Part shown: in pieces, positions 8,589 through 16,405 of the stretch
Position numbering within the stretch: the stretch's first letter is position 1
Layout of the letters: each line of letters begins with the position of its first letter
Assembly: GCF_017377875.1 (NCBI RefSeq)
Contig: NZ_CP070975.1
Coordinates: 2,108,001-2,172,000 of the forward strand
Length of the DNA stretch: 64,000 nt
Reading direction: 5' to 3'
Origin: Alcaligenes sp. SORT26
GTDB lineage: Bacteria > Pseudomonadota > Gammaproteobacteria > Burkholderiales > Burkholderiaceae_B
Notes under the pieces: model-generated
Seen by the model: only the letters and a program-made list of their open reading frames with translations
What the model was told of the DNA's origin: nothing
Database searches by the model: none
Translations under genes and position numbers: made by a program

Positions 8589-8892
8589 GTGCCGTTTGGG
8601 CTTTAAACCATGTTGCTTGTTTTCTTGTGCGGCCCGGGTTCGGCTTGTCGGGCGAGTCAGGGCTCTTGCCGCAGGCGGAGTGCCGGGGCGGGATACAAGG
8701 GTCGTGCTGTTTGAGGAGCACGCTTGCGGTTTGTCCGGGGGACAAATCGCGCTCCGAGTTCACGACCCGCCCGCCCCGGCACTCTGACAAGGGCACCCAC
8801 GCGCAGCGTGGGCAAGGGCCCCGCCAAGACAAGCCGAACCCGGGCCGCACAAGAAAACTATCCACCGCCCTCACACAAAGCCCAAACGGCAC
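8589..8892 (+). ncRNA. Candidate structured RNA, copy 2 (plus-strand sense), unknown family
   Basis: A 304-base imperfect palindrome centred on 8738. Paired arms: 16 bp (8589-8604 with 8877-8892), a perfect 31 bp (8619-8649 with 8828-8858), CTTGCC 8665-8670 with GGCAAG 8811-8816, 17 bp (8676-8692 with 8770-8786), 6 bp (8699-8704 with 8763-8768), 4 bp (8716-8719 with 8751-8754) and an 11-bp terminal stem (8726-8736 with 8740-8750) with a GGG loop. Conserved boxes: TGCTGTTTGAG (8705-8715), ACGCTT (8720-8725), CGAGTTCA (8755-8762), CTGACAAGGGCA (8784-8795) and a GCA-triloop side hairpin (8796-8812). Pairs G8677/T8785, T8664/G8817 and G8729/T8747 are G-U wobbles in plus-strand RNA and mismatches on the other strand. 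Stem sequences differ from copy 1 while pairing is kept. Confidence 0.7.
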
Positions 8893-8901
8893 GTCCAGAA
8901 G

Positions 8902-8936
8902 AAAAACGCCCCCGAGAGCCATACGGCTCCCAGGGG
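8902..8936 (-). terminator. Rho-independent terminator after picF
   Basis: GCCCC and GAGCC on the left pair with GGCTC and GGGGC on the right (8908-8936). On the minus strand the hairpin is followed by GTTTTTC. It closes the leftward picCEDF operon about 165 bases after the picF stop codon. The sequence from 8937 to 9101 shows no gene. Confidence 0.75.
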
Positions 8937-9101
8937 CACAGGTCCGATAGTCCGCCCCCAAGCGGCAGACCACCGATACTCAATCACAAGACTATCAAAA
9001 CAGACTTGTTAACGACGAATCATGTCCATCAAGCACGGACGCCCATCCAGGCCATGATGGAACACATCGTTCTTCTCAAATACTCAAGAGCTTGACTGGC
9101 A

Positions 9102-9737
9102 TTAAAGACCAATCAACTTCATCGCCTCTTCACGCGTTGCCACGGTGGCGTACTTCTGACGCATGTCGAACAGGTTGGCCTCATGCGGGCCAATTGCACG
9201 ATCACCCACGCAATCAGAGACGACCAAGGGGCGGAAGCCCAGTTGCATCGCATCGACCACGCTGGAACGCACGCAACCGCTGGTGACCGCACCGGCAACC
9301 AGCAAAGTCTGCACACCACGTTGGGTCAACCAAGCTGCCAAGGGCGTACCAAAAAACGCGGAGGGTACATTCTTGCGAACGACAAACTCGCCCGGTGCAG
9401 GAGCCAGCTCAGGCACGATGTGGCTGTTGTGCGCGTCTTCGGTCAGACCCAGCATGCCAGGGACTTTGATGCTGAAGATATTGTTATCAGCGCCATCGTC
9501 GGCATACACAATACGGGTGTGAGCCACAGGCCAGCCCTGTTCACGAGCCGTTGCCAGCAAGGTCTGCGTGTTCTCGATAGCCTCAGGGATATTGCCGCCA
9601 CCAAATACCGCCGGGTCGGCAAAACCGTTCACCAGATCAATAATCAGTAAGCCATACGGAGCTTTAGGCTCCAGCGTCGACCCAAAACCTTGTTGAGCGT
9701 AAACCGCTCCTTCATTCGTACTCACCAACACCTCCAT
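9102..9737 (-). CDS. picF: Maleamate amidohydrolase (isochorismatase-like cysteine hydrolase)
   Basis: A 211-residue isochorismatase-family amidase that hydrolyses maleamate to maleate and ammonia. LLIIDLVNGFADP carries the catalytic Asp, a Lys follows in RKNVPSAFFGTPL, and VAGAVTSGCVRSSVVDAM carries the nucleophilic Cys, completing the Asp-Lys-Cys triad. ATG at 9737 is preferred because AAGGT lies 6 bases upstream; a GTG at 9755 is the alternative. The start lies 26 bases inside the end of picD, so translation is probably coupled. NicF of nicotinate degradation is the same kind of enzyme; the neighbours make pic the better fit. Confidence 0.87.
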   Translation of the reverse strand: MEVLVSTNEGAVYAQQGFGSTLEPKAPYGLLIIDLVNGFADPAVFGGGNIPEAIENTQTLLATAREQGWPVAHTRIVYADDGADNNIFSIKVPGMLGLTEDAHNSHIVPELAPAPGEFVVRKNVPSAFFGTPLAAWLTQRGVQTLLVAGAVTSGCVRSSVVDAMQLGFRPLVVSDCVGDRAIGPHEANLFDMRQKYATVATREEAMKLIGL

Positions 9738-10764
9738 CCAATACCTTACCGTCACGCACTACGGCACGACCGTCCAGGCTAACCGTGCAATTACGCAAAG
9801 GAATGTCAATGTGACACGCCGTCGTACGATTGCCGCCTGCCTCGTTGTTCGGGCCCAGGGAGAACAGGAAGTTACCCTCGAAGGCACGTGCATCCATGCC
9901 AATGGTGTTCTCACGCGAGTACAGACCCAGCGTAGACCAATGACAACGCGGTTGCAGACCCCAGCCGATATGCGAGATAGCGTAGCCTTCGGGGTCATTA
10001 AAGGACTTCATGTACTCGTCCAATAGTTGCGCCTCAATACCACCTTCGATCTTCGTGGCGTAACCATTCTCCACCGTCAGAATAATCTGCTCGGAGGAAT
10101 ACTTTTTCTGCGGCAACAGAATGTCGCCCTTGTCGATCACGATGGTGCCGTTGGTACCCAACTCATTAGGCCAGGTCAGCACAAAACCGCTAGGCCAGTG
10201 GTCCCAACGACCGGGCTCGTCCACAAAACCATATTCACGAATAGCCGGGAACTCGCCCAAAGGGCAACGCAGATTGGTGCCTGCGGGAGATGTGATGCTC
10301 ATTTCCTTGGCGGCTTTGATCAGACCCGCCGCCGCTGTCACACGGATACGATCCGCTTCGGTCGGCACGGTACGGACCAGAATTTCTGGTGGTTCCACCG
10401 CCAACAGAATCTTGGTACCGGACTTCAAAATGTCGATCTGCTCGGGCGAGAACAACAAAGTCATCAAATCCAGAACCAGATCGCTGGCTTTCAGCGCGGC
10501 AATCGCCGCTTCATTACCCGTCAAAGGCGTGGTGCCCAAGTAGGCCAACGAGTCACGGCTCAAGGCCTTTTCTGCATTGACAGGCAACAGATCCAGACGA
10601 TTCACCACTGCGCCCATGGACTGGGCTGCGATCTGCGCGCACTGCATGGTTTGCTGATTGGTCGTGGAGCTGGTCAGCAAGGTCACTGTTTGACCCGCTT
10701 CCAGCTTGGACAGGCGCAGAACCTCTTGCCATGCCTCGATAAGTTGGTAATCACTCACTGCCAT
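9712..10764 (-). CDS. picD: 2,5-dihydroxypyridine 5,6-dioxygenase
   Basis: A 350-residue non-haem Fe(II) ring-cleavage enzyme of the NicX type, built on an M29 aminopeptidase-like fold. It opens 2,5-dihydroxypyridine to N-formylmaleamate. Likely metal ligands are the His in AISHIGWGLQPRCHW near residue 265 and the His and Asp of CHIDIP near residue 318, as in NicX. The start has a strong ribosome site (AGGAGAG). It lies 81 bases after picE and overlaps picF. Length matches NicX. The assignment is strong because the whole lower pathway is present in order. Confidence 0.9.
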   Translation of the reverse strand: MAVSDYQLIEAWQEVLRLSKLEAGQTVTLLTSSTTNQQTMQCAQIAAQSMGAVVNRLDLLPVNAEKALSRDSLAYLGTTPLTGNEAAIAALKASDLVLDLMTLLFSPEQIDILKSGTKILLAVEPPEILVRTVPTEADRIRVTAAAGLIKAAKEMSITSPAGTNLRCPLGEFPAIREYGFVDEPGRWDHWPSGFVLTWPNELGTNGTIVIDKGDILLPQKKYSSEQIILTVENGYATKIEGGIEAQLLDEYMKSFNDPEGYAISHIGWGLQPRCHWSTLGLYSRENTIGMDARAFEGNFLFSLGPNNEAGGNRTTACHIDIPLRNCTVSLDGRAVVRDGKVLDGGVGEYE

Positions 10765-10845
10765 TTAGTCTCTCCTTGTGAGACACCTCGGCTTCAAACC
10801 GACATGCCTTATCACGACAGGGCCGCCCATGCGGCCCTTTCAACA

Positions 10846-11670
10846 TCACACCAAGCGCTGGCCCAGGAAATCACCGAAGGCCTCGTAAAAGCCGGCTTCG
10901 TTGTCCCAAGGAATCATGTGACCAGCATTAGGCACGCGCACGTGCTGAACGCCAGAGGCCAGTTGCTGAATCTCGGCCACATCTTCATCACGCACCACGT
11001 CGCCACGCTCGGCAGTCATCAACAAAGCAGGGACGTTCAGATGCGGGAAGTCGACATGAATGTCATCGGTGTGGAAACCTTCAAAGCTGGCCAGAATCGC
11101 AGGCTCGTGGCAGGTGTGCAGCCACTGAGCACGCAATTGCAGTTGCTCTTGAGTCCAGGTCGGGCAGAAGGCGCGCATGTCTTCTGCGGTGCAACCCTTG
11201 CGAGCCATCGCCATGGAATCCACGTACCAAGGCAACTTGGAAGGATAGGCACGGCGGTCTGGGCCGGATACAGGAGGATCAACCATCACCAGACGGCTCA
11301 AGCCATCGCTGCTCTTGTGAGCCGCACGTAAACCAATGCGCGCACCCATGGAGTGACCAACCACGATGTAGTCTTTCAAACCCAAAGCCTGAGCCAGTGC
11401 GATCAAGTCATCCGCCTGTGCGTCCAGGCTGTAGTCCATACCTTCCGCTGCTTCGCTCAGACCACGACCACGCACGTCCTGGATGTAAGTATCGAAGTGC
11501 TTGCCGAACTGCTCGCCTACAAAGCCCCAGGTCACGGCCGGGCTGGTAATGCCAGGAACGATGATGACGGCAGGACGCTGATCGCGCCCACCGACGGAAC
11601 CGCCAAAACGCAGGTAATGCTGACGAATGCCATTGGCGTGCACATGAGCGCCGTACAGAAATGTGCTCAT
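10846..11670 (-). CDS. picE: N-formylmaleamate deformylase (alpha/beta hydrolase)
   Basis: A 274-residue alpha/beta hydrolase, the NicD-like enzyme that removes formate from N-formylmaleamate to give maleamate. VGHSMGARIGLRAAH holds the nucleophilic Ser in G-x-S-x-G, VIVPGITSPAVTWGF is the oxyanion region, and PNAGHMIPWDN near the end supplies the catalytic His. ATG at 11670 is chosen over an upstream in-frame start because GGAG lies 7 bases before it and it follows the picC stop by 2 bases. It sits between picC and picD in the order of steps. Confidence 0.88.
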   Translation of the reverse strand: MSTFLYGAHVHANGIRQHYLRFGGSVGGRDQRPAVIIVPGITSPAVTWGFVGEQFGKHFDTYIQDVRGRGLSEAAEGMDYSLDAQADDLIALAQALGLKDYIVVGHSMGARIGLRAAHKSSDGLSRLVMVDPPVSGPDRRAYPSKLPWYVDSMAMARKGCTAEDMRAFCPTWTQEQLQLRAQWLHTCHEPAILASFEGFHTDDIHVDFPHLNVPALLMTAERGDVVRDEDVAEIQQLASGVQHVRVPNAGHMIPWDNEAGFYEAFGDFLGQRLV

Positions 11671-11672
11671 GC

Positions 11673-12644
11673 TTAGCTCCGGTCCAGCTTGAACAGACGG
11701 GCGGCGTTGCCGTAGCACACCAGCTCGCGTGTCTTGTCATCCATCGGTGCCGCTTCGATGAAATCTGCTGCCAATTCGGTGGATTCGTAAGGGTAGTCCA
11801 CGGAGAACAACACGGCCTCGGCACCCATTTCACCAATCGCGCCCATCAGGGTCGGGGCGGAACAGACACCAGAAGTGGTGATCAGAATATTGCTGCCGAT
11901 GTACTCGGACGGCTTGCGCTTCAGGGTGACACCGTGCGGGTAGACTGCAAAACGGCTGTCGTAGCGCCAGCGCTGGAATGGCAGGCCTTCACCCATATGA
12001 CCCAGCACCAGTTTCACTTCCGGACAACGGTCAAACACACCACCGAACAACATGCGCAGTGCGTGGGTGCCAGTCTCTACGCCCCAACCCCAGGTTGCGC
12101 CCATCAGCTCCGGGTGGCCAGAGTATGCGTGAGGCATTTCGTAAGCATCAAACGGGTGCAGATAAAACGGCACATCCAGCTTCTGCACGGTTTCCCAGAA
12201 GGCATCGTATTCGCGGCCATCGTAGTACACGCCATGCGTGTGACCGTTCACCAAAGCACCTTTCAAGCCCAGATCCTGCACCGCGCGCGTCAGCTCTTGT
12301 GCTGCGGCAGCCGGGTCTTGCATGGGCAAAGTGGCAAAGCCACCCAGGCGGTCGGGATGGCGTGCAATTTGCTGCGCCAGGAAATCATTGTTCTGACGTG
12401 AACGCTCGATAGCGACGGACACATCCTTTTCCACTTGCACGCCAGGACCGGTCTGCGACAGCACGACGTATTCGATGCCGGCACGGTCCATTACCTCCAG
12501 ACGCTGTGCATCGAAGTCATGCAAACGAGCCATCAGTTCACGCGCGTCGGCACTGTCAATATGTTTGACAAAGGCCTTGGAATAATCCTCAAAGCCAACG
12601 GCGTTGAAGTGCTCCTCCAGTGCTATTTTTTTAATACGTTTCAC
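11673..12644 (-). CDS. picC: 3,6-dihydroxypicolinate decarboxylase (amidohydrolase 2 family)
   Basis: A 323-residue amidohydrolase-2 decarboxylase related to gamma-resorcylate and 5-carboxyvanillate decarboxylases. Metal-binding positions are visible: ALEEHF at the N-terminus, HPFDAYEMPH in the middle and SVDYPYES near residue 285. It should decarboxylate 3,6-dihydroxypicolinate to 2,5-dihydroxypyridine. The start is GTG at 12644 with AGGG about 9 bases upstream; no ATG fits the conserved N-terminus. It is the first gene of picCEDF and diverges from picR across a 290-base region holding the operator at 12709. Confidence 0.9.
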   Translation of the reverse strand: MKRIKKIALEEHFNAVGFEDYSKAFVKHIDSADARELMARLHDFDAQRLEVMDRAGIEYVVLSQTGPGVQVEKDVSVAIERSRQNNDFLAQQIARHPDRLGGFATLPMQDPAAAAQELTRAVQDLGLKGALVNGHTHGVYYDGREYDAFWETVQKLDVPFYLHPFDAYEMPHAYSGHPELMGATWGWGVETGTHALRMLFGGVFDRCPEVKLVLGHMGEGLPFQRWRYDSRFAVYPHGVTLKRKPSEYIGSNILITTSGVCSAPTLMGAIGEMGAEAVLFSVDYPYESTELAADFIEAAPMDDKTRELVCYGNAARLFKLDRS

Positions 12645-12677
12645 CGTAAATTTTCCCTAAATTATTGATTTACTTAA

Positions 12678-12693
12678 GGTCAATCGTTTGACC
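12678..12693. repeat. Inverted repeat in the picC leader
   Basis: GGTCAA and TTGACC are perfect 6-base arms separated by 4 bases, lying between the operator at 12709 and the picC start at 12644. It could be a second protein-binding site or a leader hairpin. It is absent from the other operator-bearing promoters, so its role is unclear. Confidence 0.4.
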
Positions 12694-12708
12694 CCCCAAC
12701 AATATCTA

Positions 12709-12759
12709 TCAGTATGCTGATTATTATTGTTTTCAGCAAGTCGGGAAATCACATATACT
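12709..12759 (+). promoter_or_regulatory. picC/picR divergent control region: operator and picR promoter
   Basis: TCAGTATGCTGA at 12709-12720 is the shared operator palindrome. On the minus strand, TTGCTG with 17-base spacing to CATACT forms the likely picC promoter, with the operator over its -10. On the plus strand, TTTTCA (12730-12735), 18 bases, then TATACT (12754-12759) is the likely picR promoter. The segment from the operator to the -10 is nearly repeated at 40228-40275 in front of the picR paralogue. Confidence 0.7.
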
Positions 12760-12934
12760 TTGGGGCGTGGACAGTGCCTGTAGAAATGACCACAAATCAG
12801 AAATTGGGGCTGCTGTTCACGCTAGCGTAGTCCTGCTTTCCTTGTAGACGCCGACCTTGCAGCCGTACCCTTTGCAGGTCGTCCCGCTTTCTGTTTGTTG
12901 CCTGTCGGGCAATGGGCAAAAGGCCACTCAATCG

Positions 12935-13495
12935 ATGACTGACTTATCCATGAAGAATCACGCCGAGCTAAAGCAAGAAGAACGACTGGACGCCGACGGG
13001 GCCGAAATCCTGGGTCCAGTGGAAGAAGAAAATGCCGAGCTGTATCGACGCAAGCTGTGGTCCCGACCCGGTTTTCTGGTTCGCCGTCTTAACCAGATTC
13101 ACTACGCCATGTTTTACGAGGAGTGCAAAAGTGACCTCACCCCTGTCCAGCACGGTGTTCTGTCTGTGCTGATGGGTTCGCCCTGGCTGGATCAAACGAC
13201 TATTGGCTATGAACTGGGGCTGGATCGCACCACCTCAGCCGATGTCATCCGCAGGCTGGAAGAGAAAGGTTTGCTGGGGCGCCGCATCAACCCCGAGGAC
13301 CGCCGGTCCCGTCAGACTTACATCACTGAGGCAGGATTGGCAGCGATGAAGGAAATCAGCACCGGCATGAATCTGGCTCAGGAACGCCTGCTGGATCCAC
13401 TGACCGCAAAGCAGCGCCAAACTTTCATGACCATGCTGACGCGCGTCGTGGAGCACAACAACCAATACGGTCGTGCAGCGCTGAAGAATATGTGA
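12935..13495 (+). CDS. picR: MarR-family repressor of the picolinate cluster
   Basis: A 186-residue MarR regulator with a winged helix-turn-helix: LDQTTIGYELGLDRTTSADVIRRL is the recognition region near residue 95 and NPEDRRSRQTYITEAG is the wing. ATG at 12935 gives a protein that aligns end to end with the paralogue at 40381-40941. It lies divergently from picC across the operator region, the usual place for an autoregulated repressor. Published work, as I recall it, describes PicR as a repressor released by 6-hydroxypicolinate. The gene converges on an ABC transporter gene 15 bases away. Confidence 0.9.
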   Translation: MTDLSMKNHAELKQEERLDADGAEILGPVEEENAELYRRKLWSRPGFLVRRLNQIHYAMFYEECKSDLTPVQHGVLSVLMGSPWLDQTTIGYELGLDRTTSADVIRRLEEKGLLGRRINPEDRRSRQTYITEAGLAAMKEISTGMNLAQERLLDPLTAKQRQTFMTMLTRVVEHNNQYGRAALKNM

Positions 13496-13510
13496 GAGGT
13501 TCGGGGGGCT

Positions 13511-14278
13511 TCAGGCCCCTCGCGCGTACCAATCCGGTAGTTCAAAGGCATGCGCTGGCAGTTGATATAGCTGGCGCAAACTGGCCTGACTCAGCATGTC
13601 GCGGGGCTGGCCTTGCGCCAAGATGCCCCCATCCCGATACAAGATTACCCAGTCTGCCACGCGGGCCGCATGCTCGGGTTGATGCGTGCACAACAGCACA
13701 CCCAAGCCCTCCTGACGCAAGTGCGAGACTTGATCCAGCACGCGTAATTGATTCGCGAAGTCCAGACTGGATGCGGGTTCATCCATGATCAGAAACTGCG
13801 AACGCTGCGCCAAGGCACGGGCAATCACACAGAGTTGACGCTCTCCGCCACTGATCTGATCAATGCGTTTTTCAGTCAGATGGCCTATGCCCAGACGCTC
13901 CAGGCAAACCCCTACCCATTGCCGGTCTGCCGCACTCGGCTGGGTGTACCAGGCCAGCTCACTGGCACAACCTAGCAGCACCCACTGCTCTACCGTGAAG
14001 GCAAATGCAGAGTCCTGCGCTTGCGGCACATACGCCAGTTGTCGAGCCAGAGCGCGACGACTCCATTGCTCCAAAGGTTTGCCCTGCACCCTGACCTGCC
14101 CGCTTAACGGCGGCTGCAAGCCCAGCAGAGTCCGCAACAGGGTGGACTTGCCACTGCCATTGGGGCCCAGCAAACAGACGACCTGCCCGGTCTGCACACG
14201 CAAATTCAGATTGCTGGCTACTTGCTTGCGCCCATAGCCGACAGCCAGATCAAGAGCCTCCAAGCCTTGTTCGCTCAT
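13511..14278 (-). CDS. ABC transporter ATP-binding protein, FecE/FepC type
   Basis: A 255-residue ATPase for a type II (iron-complex or B12-like) importer. Walker A is GPNGSGKST, the signature is ISGGERQ and Walker B is FLIMDEPASSLD. ATG at 14278 overlaps the permease stop by 4 bases, so the longer upstream reading frame is discarded. It energises uptake through the membrane protein encoded upstream. Third ABC gene in a TonB receptor-binding protein-permease-ATPase set. Confidence 0.88.
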   Translation of the reverse strand: MSEQGLEALDLAVGYGRKQVASNLNLRVQTGQVVCLLGPNGSGKSTLLRTLLGLQPPLSGQVRVQGKPLEQWSRRALARQLAYVPQAQDSAFAFTVEQWVLLGCASELAWYTQPSAADRQWVGVCLERLGIGHLTEKRIDQISGGERQLCVIARALAQRSQFLIMDEPASSLDFANQLRVLDQVSHLRQEGLGVLLCTHQPEHAARVADWVILYRDGGILAQGQPRDMLSQASLRQLYQLPAHAFELPDWYARGA

Positions 14279-15291
14279 CGCTGCCTCGCACCACGAGCCA
14301 GCAACAGCAAGAAGCCGGGGGCACCCACCAAGGCCGTCAGCACACCTAAGGGTAGTTCCAATGTGCCTATGCTGCGTGCCAGCGTGTCCGTCAACAGAAG
14401 GAAGGCAGCCCCTACCAGCAAGCAGACAGGCAACAGGCGCGAAAAATCCGGCCCCACCAGCAAGCGAGCCACATGCGGAATCAACAAACCCACCCACCCC
14501 ACAATGCCCGCCAGAGCCACGCACACTGCCGTCATCAAGGTGGCACAAATAATCAGCAGGCAACGCAAGGCGGAAATGGGCATGCCCAGGGAACGCGCCT
14601 CATCATCCTGCAAGGCCAGTACGTTGATACGCCAGCGCAGCAGCCAGACAGGAACGACACAAGCCAGCACCATCATCGCAGCAGGCCAGACTTCGTAGGA
14701 GCGCACCGCGCTTAGGCCGCCCAGCAACCAGAAGGTCATGGAAGGCAACTGAGAATAGGGATCGGCCAGAATTTTGATCAGCGATAAAGCGGCACCCAGC
14801 AAGGTGCCAACCGCCATCCCGGCCAAGACCAGAATCAAAATCGGCGGATGATGGCGCAACATGCGCGCCAGACTCAGAACAATGCCTACGGCCAGCAAAC
14901 CGCCCACAAAGGCGGCCATCTGCACGCCGAACAAAGAGAGGTTCAAATAGATAGCCAGAATCGCCCCCAGGCCCGCCCCCGAGGACACGCCCAGAATGTC
15001 GGGCGACACCAGCGGATTACGAAACATGGTCTGGTAGGCGGCGCCTGCGGTAGAGAGCGCGGCCCCCACCACCAGAGCCGCAGCAATACGCGGTAAGCGT
15101 AGATCCCAGATGACGCGTACCGCCTGACTTTGCGAGGTATCCGGGTCACTTGAAAAACCAGCCGCTAAAGCTCGCAGCACATCTGTCCCCGACAAAGGGT
15201 AAGCCCCCTGCCCCAGCGCAAACACCACCAGGACGGCCAGAATCAGCCCCAGAAAAAGCAGCAACAGCCCGTAGGGCAAACCCAGCTTCAT
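14275..15291 (-). CDS. FecCD-family ABC transporter permease
   Basis: A 338-residue membrane protein with about ten hydrophobic segments. It shows family patterns DLRLPRIAAALVVGAALSTAG near residue 55, ILGVSSGAGLGAIL near residue 100 and a late VGLLIPHVARLLVG, a cytoplasmic contact with the ATPase. It forms the channel for a ferric-siderophore, haem, cobalamin or similar complex. It overlaps its neighbours on both sides by 4 bases, so the three ABC genes are tightly coupled. Confidence 0.88.
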   Translation of the reverse strand: MKLGLPYGLLLLFLGLILAVLVVFALGQGAYPLSGTDVLRALAAGFSSDPDTSQSQAVRVIWDLRLPRIAAALVVGAALSTAGAAYQTMFRNPLVSPDILGVSSGAGLGAILAIYLNLSLFGVQMAAFVGGLLAVGIVLSLARMLRHHPPILILVLAGMAVGTLLGAALSLIKILADPYSQLPSMTFWLLGGLSAVRSYEVWPAAMMVLACVVPVWLLRWRINVLALQDDEARSLGMPISALRCLLIICATLMTAVCVALAGIVGWVGLLIPHVARLLVGPDFSRLLPVCLLVGAAFLLLTDTLARSIGTLELPLGVLTALVGAPGFLLLLARGARQR

Positions 15292-16367
15292 GAGTTTTGT
15301 GTTGAACCCAAGGGGTCCAGCCCTTGCACCAGTCGCTTGATCTGCTCGCTGTCCAAAGACATGCCGTAAAAGGCTGAGTAGAAATCCTGCAACTCTGCCA
15401 GCATGCGTGGCATGGCCTCACTACCTTCCAGCAAGGCATTCAGCCAGATCACACCGGCCAGACGATTGATTCCCGGCGGGCCATCCAGCCAACCAAAAGG
15501 CAAGGCCGGAACACGATACAAACGTCCTTCCCGCACAGCCTTGAGCTGATTCCAGGGAGCCTGAGTCTTGGCCAACTCAAAAAAAGCATCATCCTGGGCG
15601 AACAGAATATCCGGGTCCCAAGCCAATAATTGCTCGTAAGAAATACGGCCCAACCGATTATCGCTTTTCTCGTCGCCCATGACCGTCAAACCACACAGCC
15701 GCAGCACTTCGGTATGAATGGACTGACCCATACCAGTTTCCAAGCCATCATTACCGCGTGCCAAATAGGCTTTCAAGCCCTTGGCTCGGGGTCGGGCAGC
15801 CTGATGGGCAATGTCCAGAATAACTTGAGCGCGTAAGGCCAATTGCTGACCGCGCTCTGCCTGCCCCAGTAAATGCCCTGCCTGACGCAACTGCGCCGGG
15901 CTGTCATTCAAACGACCATCCAGCAAAACATAGGGCACGCCGGTCTGTTCCTGCACGGACTTGGCGGCCGACTCGTAATAGGGATTCACATCCCCTATAT
16001 CCACCACCATATCGGGCTTCAAAGCCAGCAGGCTTTCCAGGGACAAGGTACTGCCCCGACCAGCCAGACGGCCCAGATAAGGCAAGGAGAAACCCGCGGC
16101 GGCCATCTGGCCCTGCGCGGCAGGCGCCAACTGAAAAGGCCAACCTAAAAGAGTATGCGGCGCAAGGCAATACACCAGCACAGAAGCGGGCGGACCAGCG
16201 GCCACCACCCGGCCCACCTTGGCCGGGTCGGGCAGCTTGCCCGCCACGCTGATATGCAAATTGATAGAGGTACTGGCCCCAGCCTCCCCAGACTGGGCCA
16301 GCAAGCGGGCATGAGGCGCCAAAATCGGCAGTGCCGCCAAGGCACGCAATATATCACGACGCTTCAT
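15288..16367 (-). CDS. ABC transporter periplasmic binding protein, FepB/BtuF-like
   Basis: A 359-residue periplasmic binding protein of the type II ABC importers. The N-terminus MKRRDILRALAALPILAPHARLLAQ is twin-arginine-like. The body has the two-lobe pattern with LESLLALKPDMVVDIGDV and later YEQLLAWDPDILFAQDD. The ligand cannot be read from sequence: members bind ferric siderophores, haem, cobalamin and, in the MolA subgroup, molybdate. The gene sits 38 bases downstream of the TonB receptor. Confidence 0.82.
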   Translation of the reverse strand: MKRRDILRALAALPILAPHARLLAQSGEAGASTSINLHISVAGKLPDPAKVGRVVAAGPPASVLVYCLAPHTLLGWPFQLAPAAQGQMAAAGFSLPYLGRLAGRGSTLSLESLLALKPDMVVDIGDVNPYYESAAKSVQEQTGVPYVLLDGRLNDSPAQLRQAGHLLGQAERGQQLALRAQVILDIAHQAARPRAKGLKAYLARGNDGLETGMGQSIHTEVLRLCGLTVMGDEKSDNRLGRISYEQLLAWDPDILFAQDDAFFELAKTQAPWNQLKAVREGRLYRVPALPFGWLDGPPGINRLAGVIWLNALLEGSEAMPRMLAELQDFYSAFYGMSLDSEQIKRLVQGLDPLGSTQNS

Positions 16368-16405
16368 CCCGCCTCTCCCCCTTTAACTGCTAAGCACGAT
16401 GTGCT

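Noticed and set aside
7887-8892. Integron attC sites, retron msr/msd or a CRISPR array
   Set aside because: No integrase, reverse transcriptase or Cas gene is near; arms are much longer than attC, and there are no spaced direct repeats.
8335-8973. Open frames across structured element 2 and its left flank as genes
   Set aside because: Overlapping frames on both strands arise from the palindrome and from low-complexity sequence; none shows codon bias or a known domain.
9102-12644. Nicotinate (nic) degradation cluster
   Set aside because: picD, picE and picF resemble nicX, nicD and nicF, but picC-type decarboxylase and the four-part Rieske oxygenase belong to picolinate degradation, and the nicotinate hydroxylase genes are not linked.
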